Shown here: piece by piece, positions 27,103-35,483 of the stretch
Numbering within the stretch: position 1 is the first letter of the stretch
How the letters are laid out: every line of letters begins with the position of its first letter
NCBI RefSeq assembly: GCF_026130605.1
Contig: NZ_JANFAU010000005.1
Coordinates: 186,001 to 250,000 of the forward strand
Direction of reading: 5' to 3'
DNA: 64,000 nt
Source of the DNA: Sphingomonas lycopersici
Lineage (GTDB): Bacteria > Pseudomonadota > Alphaproteobacteria > Sphingomonadales > Sphingomonadaceae
The notes under the pieces: generated by a model
The model's database searches: none
What the model saw: only the letters and a program-made list of their open reading frames with translations
Told to the model about the DNA's origin: nothing
Translations under genes and position numbers: made by a program

Positions 27103-29634
27103 ATGCAACTTGTCATCGTCGAATCGCCCGCCAAGGCGAAAACCATCGAGAAATATCTCGGCGCCGATTACCGCGTTCTCGCGAGCTACGGCCATGTCCG
27201 CGATCTGCCGCCCAAGGACGGGTCGGTCGATCCCGACCACGGCTTCGCGATGGAATGGGAAAATTACGCCGACAAGGCCAAGCAGCTCAAGGCGATCGCC
27301 GACGAGGCGAAGAAGGCCGATCGCCTGATCCTCGCCACCGACCCCGATCGCGAGGGCGAGGCGATCTCGTGGCACGTCCGCGAGGTGCTCAAGAACCGCA
27401 AGGCGCTGCCCGACAAGGTCGAGCGCGTCACCTTCAACGCGATCACCAAGCCTGCGGTCACCGCCGCGATGGCGGCGCCGCGCGATCTCGATACCGATCT
27501 GATCGACGCCTATCGCGCACGCCGCGCGCTCGATTATCTCGTCGGCTTCACGCTCTCGCCGGTGCTGTGGCGCAAGCTGCCCGGCGCGAAATCGGCCGGG
27601 CGCGTCCAGTCGGTCGCGCTGCGCCTGATCGTCGACCGCGAGCGCGAGATCGAGCTGTTCCGCTCGCAGGAATATTGGTCGGTCACCGCTGCGATGGAGC
27701 AGGACGGCACGCCGTTCGCCGCGCGCCTCGTCCAGTGGGACGGCAAGAAGCTCGATCGCCTGTCGATCGGCGACGAGGGCACCGCCCAGCGCGCCAAAGC
27801 CGATGTCGAGGCCGGGCGCTTCGCGGTCCAGTCGGTCGAGACCAAGCCGGCGACGCGCAACCCGCCGCCGCCCTTCACCACCTCGACGCTCCAGCAGGAG
27901 GCGGCGCGCAAGCTCGGCTTCTCGGCCAGCCACACGATGCGGATCGCGCAGGCGCTCTACGAGGACGGCGCGATCACCTATATGCGGACAGACGGGGTGC
28001 AGATGGACGGCTCCGCCATCTCCGCCGCGCGCCGCGCCGTCGCCGATCGCTATGACGCGAGCTATGTGCCGGACAAGCCGCGCCAATATCAGACCAAGGC
28101 GAAGAATGCGCAGGAAGCGCACGAGGCGATCCGCCCGACCGATTTCTCGCGCGACCGCGTGGGATCGGGCGATCATGCGCGGCTCTACGAGCTGATCTGG
28201 AAGCGCGCGCTGGCGAGCCAGATGGCCTCGGCGCGGATGGAGCGCACCACGGTCGAGCTGGCCGACGGCACCGGGCGCCACATTCTGCGCGCGACCGGGC
28301 AGGTCGTGCTGTTCCCCGGCTATCTCGCGCTCTACGAGGAAGGCGTCGACGATGCCGAGGGCGACGATGCGCGCCGCCTGCCGCGGATGCGCGAGGGCGA
28401 TGCGCCGGCCAAGAAAGCGGTCGAGGCCGAGCAGCATTTCACCCAACCGCCGCCGCGCTTCTCCGAAGCGTCGCTGGTCAAGCGGCTCGAGGAACTCGGC
28501 ATCGGCCGCCCCTCGACCTATGCCTCGATCATCCAGACGCTCAAGGACCGCGCCTATGTCCGCGTCGAGAAGAACCGCTTCTTCGCCGAGGAGAGCGGGC
28601 GGCTGGTGACGGCGTTCCTCGAACGCTTCTTCGAACGCTATGTCGGGTTCGATTACACCGCCGAGCTGGAGGAGGAACTCGACAATATCTCCGGCGGCCG
28701 CGCGCAATGGCAGGCGGTGCTGGAGGCGTTCTGGCGCGATTTCAAACCGCGCACCGCCGAGGTGATGGAACAGAAGCCGTCGGACATCACCGTCGCGCTC
28801 GATCAGTTCCTCGCGCCCTATCTGTTCCCCGAGCGCGCCGACGGCGGCGATCCACGCGCCTGCCCCAATTGCGGCGACGGCAAGCTCGCGCTGCGCGGCG
28901 GGCGGTTCGGCGCGTTCATCGCCTGCTCCAATTATCCCGAGTGCAAATATACCCGTCGCTTCGCCCAGCCGGGCGGCAGCGAGGGCGAGAGCAGCGCCCC
29001 CGAATCGCTCGGCCGGGATCCCGAGACCGGGCTCGAGGTGGAGCGCAAATCGGGCCGGTTCGGCCCCTATATCCAGCTCGGCGAGGGCAAGGACGCCAAG
29101 CGCGCGTCGATCCCCAAGGATATCGGCGAGCTCGATCTGGAATGGGCGCTCAAGCTGCTCAGCCTGCCGCGGACGATCGGCGCGCATCCCGACAGCGGCA
29201 ACCCGATCACCGCCTCGATCGGGCGTTACGGGCCATATCTGGCGCATGACGGCAAATATGCCCGGCTGCAATCGACCGCCGAGGTGTTCGAGACCGGGAT
29301 GAACGCCGCGGTGGTCAAGCTGGCCGAAGCCGCGGCGGGCGGCGGGCGGCCACAGCGCGGCAGCCGCGAGCCGCTCAAGGTGCTGGGCGCGCATCCGCGC
29401 ACCGAGGCGGAGATCAAGCTGATGGAGGGGCGCTACGGCCCCTATGTCACCGACGGCACGACCAACGCGACCCTGCCCAAGACGATCGCCCCCGATCAGC
29501 TCACGCTGGAGGAAGCCGCGCAGCTGATCGACGCGCGCGCAGCGGCGCCGGCGAAGGGCAAGAAGAAGGCCGCGCCGAAGAAGAAGGCGCCGGCGAAGAA
29601 AGCACCGGCGAAAAAGGCGGCGGCGAAGAAGTGA
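27103..29634 (+). CDS. topA: DNA topoisomerase I (type IA)
   Basis: Relaxes negative supercoils through a 5'-phosphotyrosine intermediate. 843 residues: Toprim domain (VIVESPAKAKTIEKYLG at the N-terminus; LATDPDREGEAISWH), the clamp with active-site Y293 in ITYMRTDGVQM, IGRPSTYASII, a C4 zinc finger CPNCGDGKLALRGGRFGAFIACSNYPEC, three topo-I C-terminal repeats (SGRFGPYIQLGEG, GRYGPYLAHDGKYARL, GRYGPYVTDGTTNATLPK) and a Lys/Ala/Pro tail. ATG 27103 (MQLVIVES) is the canonical start; the frame extends 20 codons upstream to GTG 27043. Confidence 0.96.
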   Translation: MQLVIVESPAKAKTIEKYLGADYRVLASYGHVRDLPPKDGSVDPDHGFAMEWENYADKAKQLKAIADEAKKADRLILATDPDREGEAISWHVREVLKNRKALPDKVERVTFNAITKPAVTAAMAAPRDLDTDLIDAYRARRALDYLVGFTLSPVLWRKLPGAKSAGRVQSVALRLIVDREREIELFRSQEYWSVTAAMEQDGTPFAARLVQWDGKKLDRLSIGDEGTAQRAKADVEAGRFAVQSVETKPATRNPPPPFTTSTLQQEAARKLGFSASHTMRIAQALYEDGAITYMRTDGVQMDGSAISAARRAVADRYDASYVPDKPRQYQTKAKNAQEAHEAIRPTDFSRDRVGSGDHARLYELIWKRALASQMASARMERTTVELADGTGRHILRATGQVVLFPGYLALYEEGVDDAEGDDARRLPRMREGDAPAKKAVEAEQHFTQPPPRFSEASLVKRLEELGIGRPSTYASIIQTLKDRAYVRVEKNRFFAEESGRLVTAFLERFFERYVGFDYTAELEEELDNISGGRAQWQAVLEAFWRDFKPRTAEVMEQKPSDITVALDQFLAPYLFPERADGGDPRACPNCGDGKLALRGGRFGAFIACSNYPECKYTRRFAQPGGSEGESSAPESLGRDPETGLEVERKSGRFGPYIQLGEGKDAKRASIPKDIGELDLEWALKLLSLPRTIGAHPDSGNPITASIGRYGPYLAHDGKYARLQSTAEVFETGMNAAVVKLAEAAAGGGRPQRGSREPLKVLGAHPRTEAEIKLMEGRYGPYVTDGTTNATLPKTIAPDQLTLEEAAQLIDARAAAPAKGKKKAAPKKKAPAKKAPAKKAAAKK

Positions 29635-29647
29635 TTGCGTAACGCCT

Positions 29648-29702
29648 TGTGTCCCCGCGAAGGCGGGGACCCAGACTGGGCTCCCGCCTTCGCGGGAGCA
29701 CA
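29648..29702. repeat. REP hairpin, CGCGAAGGCGG class
   Basis: TGTGTCCCCGCGAAGGCGGG and CCCGCCTTCGCGGGAGCACA with the CCCAGACTGGG spacer, placed between the convergent topA and Sel1-like genes where a terminator is expected. Confidence 0.87.
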
Positions 29703-29716
29703 TAAAGGGGGTAGGC

Positions 29717-30013
29717 TCAGGCCGCCTGCGCGCGATGCCCGCCCAGCCAGTCGCGGGCGGCGCGTTGCGCGACGGCGATGTCGCGCGGGGTCATGTCCCC
29801 CGCGATTTCGGCACGGGCGATCTGCGCCGCTTCGTCGCCGGCGATCGCCGCGAGGTTGAACCATTTGTGCGCCTCGATCAGATCGAAGCATACCCCCGAG
29901 GTGCCGGTCGAATAAGCGACGCCAAGGTCATAGCACGCCGTGCAATCCCCCCGCGCCGCGTCGCGCAACCGGCTCTCGATCAAAATTTCCGCGCTCTTGA
30001 GACTGTTTCCCAT
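29717..30013 (-). CDS. Short Sel1/TPR-like repeat protein, unknown
   Basis: 98-residue protein from MGNSLKSAEIL. The stretch GDCTACYDLGVAYSTGTSG then DLIEAHKWFNLAAIAGD fits one Sel1-like (SLR) repeat, a solenoid interaction module, followed by EIAGDMTPRDIAVAQRAARDWL, the common C-terminal cap. Two cysteines (CTAC) lie in the first helix. It lacks a signal peptide, so it is probably cytosolic. ATG 30013 chosen over 30037 because of the conserved-looking N-terminus. Function unknown; a protein-interaction role is inference. Confidence 0.72.
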   Translation of the reverse strand: MGNSLKSAEILIESRLRDAARGDCTACYDLGVAYSTGTSGVCFDLIEAHKWFNLAAIAGDEAAQIARAEIAGDMTPRDIAVAQRAARDWLGGHRAQAA

Positions 30014-30118
30014 CTCACGCCCCCAATGCGGTGACAAACCGAACCGAAGACAGCGTGCAGCGCCGGTCGTTCAAAAATGGTTAACGACATTAAGGACGTT
30101 TTGGGAGCGCAGAAAAAC

Positions 30119-30199
30119 CCGTTCGCCCTGAGCTTGTCGAAGGGCTGCCCTGCTTCATCGGGAGAAAGTGCAGCGCTTCGACAAGCTCAGCCCGAACGG
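30119..30199. repeat. REP pair, GAGCTTGTCGAAG class
   Basis: CCGTTCGCCCTGAGCTTGTC and GACAAGCTCAGCCCGAACGG facing each other around GGCTGCCCTGC-type spacer, between the Sel1-like gene promoter region and the panC 3' end. Confidence 0.87.
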
Positions 30200-30230
30200 G
30201 GAGAGGTAACCCTTATCGGAGAGGCAGGGC

Positions 30231-31073
30231 TTAAACCTCTTCGACCGCAATATTGTCGATCAGCCGGGTCCCCCCCATCCGCACAGCGGCGAGCAGCCGG
30301 CGCGGGCGGCCTGCGCCCGGATTCGCCTCAAGCGTCTCGGCATCGACCAAGGCGACATAATCGACCGTGAAGCCCGCGCCGGTCAGGCTCGCCTCGGCCT
30401 CGGCCAGCGCCGCCGCGGGATCGTCGCCGCGGCCGATCGCGCGCGCCGCGATCCCCAGCACGCGCGGCAAGGCCACCGCCTTCTGCCGCTCGGTCTCGTC
30501 GAGGTAGATGTTGCGCGAGGAGAGCGCGAGCCCGTCATCGTCGCGCTGGGTCGGCACCCCGACGATCTCGATATCAAAATCAAGATCGGTGACCATCCGG
30601 CGAATCACCTGCAATTGCTGGTAATCCTTCTCGCCGAAATAGGCCGCATCGGGCGCGACCTGGTTGAACAGCTTCGACACCACCGTCGCGACCCCGTCGA
30701 AATGACCGGGGCGCGCCGCACCGTCGAGCCCCTCGCTCACCCCGGCGACCTGGACGTTGCTGGCGAATCCTTCGGGATACATCGTCTCGACCGGGGGCAG
30801 CCAGGCAAGGTCGCAGCCGGCGTCCTCGAGCATCGTCAGATCGGCCTTTTCGCGACGCGGATAGCGGGAAAGATCCTCGTTCGGGCCGAATTGGCGGGGA
30901 TTGACGAAGATCGACGCGACGACCTTCGTGCCCGGCCGCTTGGCCGCCTCGACCAAGGCGATATGCCCGGCATGCAGCGCGCCCATCGTCGGCACCAGCG
31001 CCACACGCATACCCTCGGCGCGAAACTCCCTCACCGCTTCACGCAGCGCGGCGAGGTCACGAACGGTCAACAC
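30231..31073 (-). CDS. panC: Pantothenate synthetase
   Basis: ATP-dependent ligase joining pantoate and beta-alanine, last step of vitamin B5 synthesis. 280 residues. Nucleotidyltransferase HxGH-type motif in VPTMGALHAGH (about 27-37), ASIFVNPRQFGPNEDLSRYPR, FGEKDYQQLQVIRRMV, and the KMSKS-equivalent DGLALSSRNIYL. Starts GTG-TTG (31073/31070) with GGGGTAAAG upstream. panB is not nearby. Divergent from mipZ with 42 bases between starts, so the two promoters must overlap. Confidence 0.95.
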   Translation of the reverse strand: MLTVRDLAALREAVREFRAEGMRVALVPTMGALHAGHIALVEAAKRPGTKVVASIFVNPRQFGPNEDLSRYPRREKADLTMLEDAGCDLAWLPPVETMYPEGFASNVQVAGVSEGLDGAARPGHFDGVATVVSKLFNQVAPDAAYFGEKDYQQLQVIRRMVTDLDFDIEIVGVPTQRDDDGLALSSRNIYLDETERQKAVALPRVLGIAARAIGRGDDPAAALAEAEASLTGAGFTVDYVALVDAETLEANPGAGRPRRLLAAVRMGGTRLIDNIAVEEV

Positions 31074-31115
31074 TAATCTTTACCCCCTCGTCCTTGACGG
31101 ACCGGGCTTCTATGG

Positions 31116-31946
31116 GTGCCTATCCAGGGGATCAACAAGGGATTCGACCAATTGCCCAGCGGTAACGGACAAACCCACGTCATCGTCTTCGCCAACGAGA
31201 AGGGCGGGACGGGGAAATCGACCACGGCGGTGCATGTCGCGATCGCGCTGGCCGCGCAGGGCGCGCGAGTCGCGTGTCTCGATCTCGACCACCGCCAGCG
31301 CACGATGGGCCGCTATCTCGACAATCGCGCCGAAACCGTGAAGCGCACCGGCGCCGAACTCGCCGTCCCGCGCCACGCCACCGGCGATGGCAAGGAGAGC
31401 GGCAATTTCGAATCGCTCTTCGACGAGCTGGCCGAGGGCAGCGACTATCTGGTGATCGACACGCCGGGGCGCGACGATCCGGTCGCCCGCGTCGCCGCGT
31501 CGCGCGCCGATTCGCTCGTCACGCCGATGAACGACAGCTTCGTCGATTTCGACCTGATCGGGCAGGTCCACCCCGAAACCTTCAAGGTCACCCGTCCGAG
31601 CTTCTATTCGGAGCTGATCTGGGAAGCGCGCAAGGCGCGCGCCAAGGCGGACGGGACGACGATCGACTGGGTCGTGCTGCGCAACCGCCTCCAGCATATC
31701 GAGGCGCGCAACATGCGCCGCGTGTCGGATGCGCTCGATCAGCTTTCCAAGCGCGTCGGCTTCCGCATCATCCCGGGGCTCGGCGAGCGCGTGATCTATC
31801 GCGAATTGTTCCCCGCCGGGCTGACGATGCTCGACGCCAAGGAATTCGGCGCGATGGGGCTGAGCCATGTCGCCGCGCGGCAGGAATTGCGCGAGATGAT
31901 GGCCGGGCTTGCCCTCCCCGAGCCGGCGATGCCGCTGTTCGCCTGA
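31116..31946 (+). CDS. mipZ: Division-plane positioning ATPase MipZ
   Basis: ParA-superfamily ATPase that forms a bipolar gradient and inhibits FtsZ away from midcell in alphaproteobacteria. 276 residues with deviant Walker A NEKGGTGKST, CLDLDHRQRTMGRYLDNR (switch I region), YLVIDTPGRDD (Walker B), and the MipZ-characteristic DFDLIGQVHPETFKVTRPSFYSELIWEARKAR and DWVVLRNRLQHIEARNMRR blocks. The start is GTG 31116; a TTG at 31152, nearer the conserved THVIVFANEKGG, is a good alternative. Its stop overlaps the next start (TGATG). Confidence 0.93.
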   Translation: MPIQGINKGFDQLPSGNGQTHVIVFANEKGGTGKSTTAVHVAIALAAQGARVACLDLDHRQRTMGRYLDNRAETVKRTGAELAVPRHATGDGKESGNFESLFDELAEGSDYLVIDTPGRDDPVARVAASRADSLVTPMNDSFVDFDLIGQVHPETFKVTRPSFYSELIWEARKARAKADGTTIDWVVLRNRLQHIEARNMRRVSDALDQLSKRVGFRIIPGLGERVIYRELFPAGLTMLDAKEFGAMGLSHVAARQELREMMAGLALPEPAMPLFA

Positions 31947-32224
31947 TGGCGAAGTTCGTCCTCGCGCTGCTCGTCGCTTATGCCGGGTGGCGGCTGTGGA
32001 AGGATGCGTTCGGCGCGCGGCCGAAACCGCGCCGGGCGGTGCCGGTGGAAGCGGCGGAGCGACGGGCGGCGCGGTCGCTGCTCGGCGTCGCGCGGGATGC
32101 CGACGACGAGGCGATTCGCGCCGCGCACCGCCGGCTGATGGCCGAGGCGCATCCCGATCGCGGCGGCTCGGCGGAGCGCGCGCGGGCGCTCAACGCGGCG
32201 CGCGATCTGCTGGTCGATCGTTGA
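31946..32224 (+). CDS. J-domain membrane protein (DnaJ-like)
   Basis: 92 residues: short N-terminal hydrophobic anchor (MAKFVLALLVAYAGW), basic linker (RPKPRR), then a compact J domain with the HPD signature in MAEAHPDRGGS (about residue 68-78) and ARALNAARDLL. The layout resembles TIM14/Pam18-like type III J-proteins that stimulate an Hsp70 at a membrane. It has no G/F or zinc domains. ATG 31946 overlaps the mipZ stop, implying translational coupling. Client and role are unknown. Confidence 0.82.
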   Translation: MAKFVLALLVAYAGWRLWKDAFGARPKPRRAVPVEAAERRAARSLLGVARDADDEAIRAAHRRLMAEAHPDRGGSAERARALNAARDLLVDR

Positions 32225-32228
32225 GATA

Positions 32229-32297
32229 CCACCCCGGCGCAGGCCGGGGTCCAGTTACGACCGGCCCGATGCCGGCCCCCGGCCTGCGCCGGAGTGG
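32229..32297. repeat. REP pair, CCCCGGCGCAGGCCGGGG class
   Basis: CCACCCCGGCGCAGGCCGGG faces CCCGGCCTGCGCCGGAGTGG around an ACGACCGGCCCGATGCCGG-type spacer. A near twin (GAAGG core) is at 49576-49644. Confidence 0.83.
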
Positions 32298-32303
32298 CAA
32301 GAA

Positions 32304-32328
32304 TGTCTCCCGCCTTCGCGGGAGCACA
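32304..32328. repeat. Half copy of the CGCGAAGGCGG class
   Basis: TCTCCCGCCTTCGCGGGAGCACA, a single arm adjoining the previous element, upstream of pgmG. Confidence 0.6.
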
Positions 32329-32390
32329 TCAGCGTTCGCGCCACCGCATGTAACTTTGACGTGCCGGTTTCCTCACCTTAAGCCGCGCCG

Positions 32391-33776
32391 ATGGCGCATT
32401 GTTTCGCTCCCTCGATCCTGCGCGACTACGATATCCGCGGCGTCGTCGGGCGCACGCTCGACACCGCCGACGCACTGGCGCTCGGGCGCAGCTTCGGCAC
32501 GATGATCCGCCGCGCGGGCGGGCGTTCGGTCGCGGTCGGCTATGACGGGCGGCTGACCTCGCCGGCCCTGGAGGCCGCGCTGGTCGCGGGGCTCACCGCG
32601 AGCGGCGTGGATGTCGTGCGCATCGGGCTCGGTCCGTCGCCGATGCTCTATCACGCCGCCGCGACGCTAGAAGTGGATGGCGGCATCCAGGTGACCGGCA
32701 GCCACAATCCCGGCGATCACAACGGCTTCAAGATGCTGCATCATTGTCGCCCGGTGTTCGGTGCGGCGATCCGCGATCTCGCGCGGACCGCCGAGGCCGG
32801 CGATTGGGAAACGGGCAGCGGGCGAATCACCGAAGCGCCGGTGCTCGATCGCTATGTCCGTCGCGTCGCCGCCGGCTGCGCCGGAGGTCTGCGCATCGGC
32901 TGGGATGCGGGGAACGGCGCGGCGGGCCCGGCGATCGAGCAGCTCGTCAAGCTGCTGCCGGGTGAGCATCACCTGCTGTTCACCGATGTCGACGGCAATT
33001 TTCCCAATCATCATCCCGATCCCACCGAGGACGCCAATCTGGCGCAATTGCGCGCGTTGGTCGTCGGGAAGCGGCTCCATTTCGGCGTCGCTTTCGACGG
33101 CGACGGCGATCGGATCGGCGCGGTCGACGGGCAGGGACGCGTGCTGCGCGGCGACCAGATTCTGTCCATTCTGGTCGAACCCGTGCTGCGCGAGCGCCCC
33201 GGCGCGGCGATCGTCGCCGATGTGAAATCGAGCAAGGCGCTGTTCGATCGCATCGCCGCGCTCGGCGGGCAGCCGGTGATGTGGAAATCGGGGCACAGCA
33301 ACATCAAGGCGATGATGCGCGAGCTCGACGCGCCGATCGCGGGCGAGATGAGCGGGCATATCTTCTTCGGCGGCGAATGGCATTGCTTCGACGATGCCTT
33401 GCTCGCCGCGGTGCGGCTGATCGATGCGGTCGCCGCGTCGGGGACGACGCTCGACGCGCTGCGCGATGCGATGCCGCCGGTGGTGAGCACCCCCGAATTG
33501 CGCTTCGCGGTAGATCCGGCGCGCAAGGAGGCGGTGGTGGCGGAGGTCATCGCGCGGCTGCGCGCCGCCGGCGCGGCGGTCGATACGACCGACGGTGCGC
33601 GCGTCACCACCCCCGACGGCTGGTGGCTGCTGCGCGTCTCGCACACCGAGGATATGCTCACCGCGCGCGCCGAAGCGCATGACGAAGCCGCGCTCGCGCG
33701 CGTGCTCGCCGCGATCGACGCGCAACTCGCGCCGAGCGGGGTCGCTCGACATGCGGCGCCCGACACCCCACATTAG
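32391..33776 (+). CDS. pgmG: Phosphomannomutase/phosphoglucomutase
   Basis: Alpha-D-phosphohexomutase interconverting hexose 1- and 6-phosphates, feeding nucleotide-sugar and exopolysaccharide synthesis. 461 residues, the size of sphingomonad PgmG and AlgC. Four-domain motifs: ILRDYDIRGVVG (9-20), phosphoserine S104 in TGSHNPGDHNGFK, Mg-binding DGDGDRIGA (near 238), sugar-binding GEMSGHIFFG, and phosphate-binding RVSHTEDMLTARAEA. The RVSHTEDML sequence differs from the common RxSNTxPxL by having H at the N position. Lies upstream of an exonuclease gene with 4 bases between. Confidence 0.92.
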   Translation: MAHCFAPSILRDYDIRGVVGRTLDTADALALGRSFGTMIRRAGGRSVAVGYDGRLTSPALEAALVAGLTASGVDVVRIGLGPSPMLYHAAATLEVDGGIQVTGSHNPGDHNGFKMLHHCRPVFGAAIRDLARTAEAGDWETGSGRITEAPVLDRYVRRVAAGCAGGLRIGWDAGNGAAGPAIEQLVKLLPGEHHLLFTDVDGNFPNHHPDPTEDANLAQLRALVVGKRLHFGVAFDGDGDRIGAVDGQGRVLRGDQILSILVEPVLRERPGAAIVADVKSSKALFDRIAALGGQPVMWKSGHSNIKAMMRELDAPIAGEMSGHIFFGGEWHCFDDALLAAVRLIDAVAASGTTLDALRDAMPPVVSTPELRFAVDPARKEAVVAEVIARLRAAGAAVDTTDGARVTTPDGWWLLRVSHTEDMLTARAEAHDEAALARVLAAIDAQLAPSGVARHAAPDTPH

Positions 33777-33780
33777 GATC

Positions 33781-34539
33781 ATGCGCCCCACCCCCAGCAT
33801 CATCCGCGTCATCGATCTCGAAACCACCGGCCCCACCCCGCCCCAGCACGGCGTGTGCGAAATCGGTTGGCAGGACGTCACGCTCGGCGCCGACGGGCGG
33901 TGGGAAGTCGCGGGCGACAGCGGCGCCCGCTTCGTCAATCCGGGGCGGCTGATGCCCCCGATCACCCAGGCGATCCACCATATCCGCGACGAGGATGTCG
34001 CCGACGCGCCTTACTGGCACGATGTCGCGCGCCCGGTGCTCGATCCGTGGCCGCGCCGCGTCGCGCTCGCCGCGCATCGCGCCGATTTCGAGCAGGTGTT
34101 CTGCACCTCGGCGCTGACCCACGGCGCGGAATGGATCTGCACGTGGAAATGCGCATTGCGGCTGTGGCAGGATTCGCCGAGCTTTTCCAATCAGGTGCTG
34201 CGCTATTGGCGCAAGCCCGAGGGGCTGGTCCACGAAACCGGGCTGCCCGCGCATCGCGCTTTCCCCGACGCTTACGTCACCGCCTTCCACCTGCGCGACA
34301 TGCTCAACGAAGTGGGGGTGCAGCAATTGCTCGAATGGTCGCGGTTGCCGGGGCTGCTCCCGCGGGTGCGCTACGGCCCCGATCGCGGCAAGGACTGGCG
34401 CGAGATCGAGGAGGAAAGCCTGATCGGCTTTCTCACCGATCGCGACCCCGATGTGCGCTTCACCGCCGAGACCGAGATGGCGCGCCGCCGCGGGGGTGGG
34501 CATGTCGGGCGGCCGGACCGTCAGGAATTGCTGCTGTAA
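33781..34539 (+). CDS. DnaQ-like DEDD 3'-5' exonuclease
   Basis: 252-residue exonuclease of the RNase T/DnaQ superfamily. ExoI motif VIDLETTGPTP (about 10-20), ExoII AHRADFEQVF, and ExoIII PAHRAFPDAYVTAFHL supply the D-E-D-D/H metal ligands. The C-terminal part (LPGLLPRVRYGPDRGKDWREIEEESL...DRDPDVRFTAETEMARR) matches a conserved extension found in some exodeoxyribonuclease X-like proteins. ATG 33781 starts right before the core; ATG 33751 is an in-frame alternative inside pgmG. It could act in repair or RNA trimming; the substrate is not evident. Confidence 0.85.
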   Translation: MRPTPSIIRVIDLETTGPTPPQHGVCEIGWQDVTLGADGRWEVAGDSGARFVNPGRLMPPITQAIHHIRDEDVADAPYWHDVARPVLDPWPRRVALAAHRADFEQVFCTSALTHGAEWICTWKCALRLWQDSPSFSNQVLRYWRKPEGLVHETGLPAHRAFPDAYVTAFHLRDMLNEVGVQQLLEWSRLPGLLPRVRYGPDRGKDWREIEEESLIGFLTDRDPDVRFTAETEMARRRGGGHVGRPDRQELLL

Positions 34540-34546
34540 GCCCTTC

Positions 34547-34603
34547 TTGTATCCCCGCGAAGGCGGGGACCCAGACTGGGCTCCCGCCTTCGCGGGAGCA
34601 CAA
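34547..34603. repeat. REP hairpin, CGCGAAGGCGG class
   Basis: TTGTATCCCCGCGAAGGCGGG and its partner CCCGCCTTCGCGGGAGCACAA with the CCCAGACTGGG spacer, between convergent genes (exonuclease and SDR). Confidence 0.87.
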
Positions 34604-34620
34604 GGGTGGTTTGGGCCAAC

Positions 34621-35388
34621 TCACCCCGGCAGAAACCGCGTCAGATCGGGCTGCCCCGTCCACGCCGTCTGCCCGCCGTCGGCGACGATCACCGATCCCG
34701 TCACATAGGACGCCGCATCGGAGGCAAGGAACGCCGCCACCTCGGCCATCTCCTCGGGCGTCCCCGCCCGCCCCATCGGGATCGCGGCATGCCACGCCTG
34801 CTCCAGCCCCGGCAGCGCCGCCGCACCGGCGGTCAGCGGAGTGGCGATCAGCCCGGGGCACAAGGCGTTGACCCTGATCCCCTCGCGCGCATGATCGATC
34901 GCCAGCGTGCGGGTGTAATTGATCACCGCACCCTTGGCGGCATTATAGGCGCTGAAGCCATAATCCCCCGCCAGCCCCGAGATCGACGCGGTGTTGACGA
35001 TCGCACCGCCAGGCCTCGGCATATGCGGGATCACCGCGCGGCAGGCGTAGAACACCGCATTGAGATCGATCGCGATCACCCGCTCCCACTGCTCGGGATC
35101 GAGATCGGGGGTGCGCCCGATGCAGCCGATACCGGCATTGTTGAACAGGATATCCACGCGGCCGTGGCGCTCAACCGCGACCGCCACCGCGCGCTCGACA
35201 TCGGCGCGGCGCGCGACATCGGCCTCGACCGCGATTCCGCCGGTCTCCGCTGCCACGGCCTGCGCATGATCGGCGGCGATATCGACCACCACCAATGCCG
35301 CGCCCTCGCGCGCCAGTAGCCGCGCGGTCGCCGCGCCGATGCCCGAGCCGCCGCCGGTGATCAGCGCCACCTTGTTCGCAAACCGCAT
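34621..35388 (-). CDS. Short-chain dehydrogenase/reductase (classical SDR)
   Basis: NAD(P)-dependent oxidoreductase of 255 residues. Cofactor motif TGGGSGIG (near 10-17), D in VVDIA (suggesting NAD preference), NNAG, catalytic Ser in NTASISG, YNAAKGAV (YxxxK), and CPGLIATPLT after the active site. ATG 35388 follows GGGAGAGG. Divergent from two acyl-CoA dehydrogenase genes, which suggests a shared catabolic route, perhaps of a cyclic or branched acyl compound; the substrate is unknown. The intervening region carries a palindromic operator candidate. Confidence 0.9.
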   Translation of the reverse strand: MRFANKVALITGGGSGIGAATARLLAREGAALVVVDIAADHAQAVAAETGGIAVEADVARRADVERAVAVAVERHGRVDILFNNAGIGCIGRTPDLDPEQWERVIAIDLNAVFYACRAVIPHMPRPGGAIVNTASISGLAGDYGFSAYNAAKGAVINYTRTLAIDHAREGIRVNALCPGLIATPLTAGAAALPGLEQAWHAAIPMGRAGTPEEMAEVAAFLASDAASYVTGSVIVADGGQTAWTGQPDLTRFLPG

Positions 35389-35408
35389 CATCCTCTCCCG
35401 ACGCTTGG

Positions 35409-35446
35409 TTGACTTGCCACCGCGCGCGATCATAACTTTCGTTATG
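35409..35446 (+). promoter_or_regulatory. Putative promoter with palindromic operator
   Basis: TTGACT (35409-35414) and TAACTT (35433-35438), 18 bases apart, form a plausible sigma-70 promoter toward the acyl-CoA dehydrogenase genes. The perfect palindrome CATAACTTTCGTTATG (35431-35446, 6-bp arms, 4-base spacer) overlaps the -10 box and is placed where a TetR- or MarR-type repressor could control both divergent units. Confidence 0.45.
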
Positions 35447-35483
35447 GGCAGCCGACAAGACGGCGCCGGGGAGAGGAAAAGCG

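Noticed and set aside
29530..29634. Lys/Ala/Pro repeat at the topA 3' end as a tandem-repeat artefact
   Set aside because: Basic low-complexity tails are normal for alphaproteobacterial TopA and the frame is intact.
26926..29703. Very long open frame antisense to topA
   Set aside because: It runs opposite to a clearly real gene, is rich in Arg/Leu/Gly, has no domain motif and reflects high third-position GC. Similar antisense frames over ptsP (7268-9499), ftsH (13134-15602), the dehydrogenase/amidohydrolase pair (45587-48151), gcvPA and nadE were rejected for the same reason.
30081..30093. TTAACGACATTAA upstream of the Sel1-like gene as a CtrA box
   Set aside because: The spacing between TTAA half-sites is 5, not the 7 (or 6) required, so CtrA binding is not supported.
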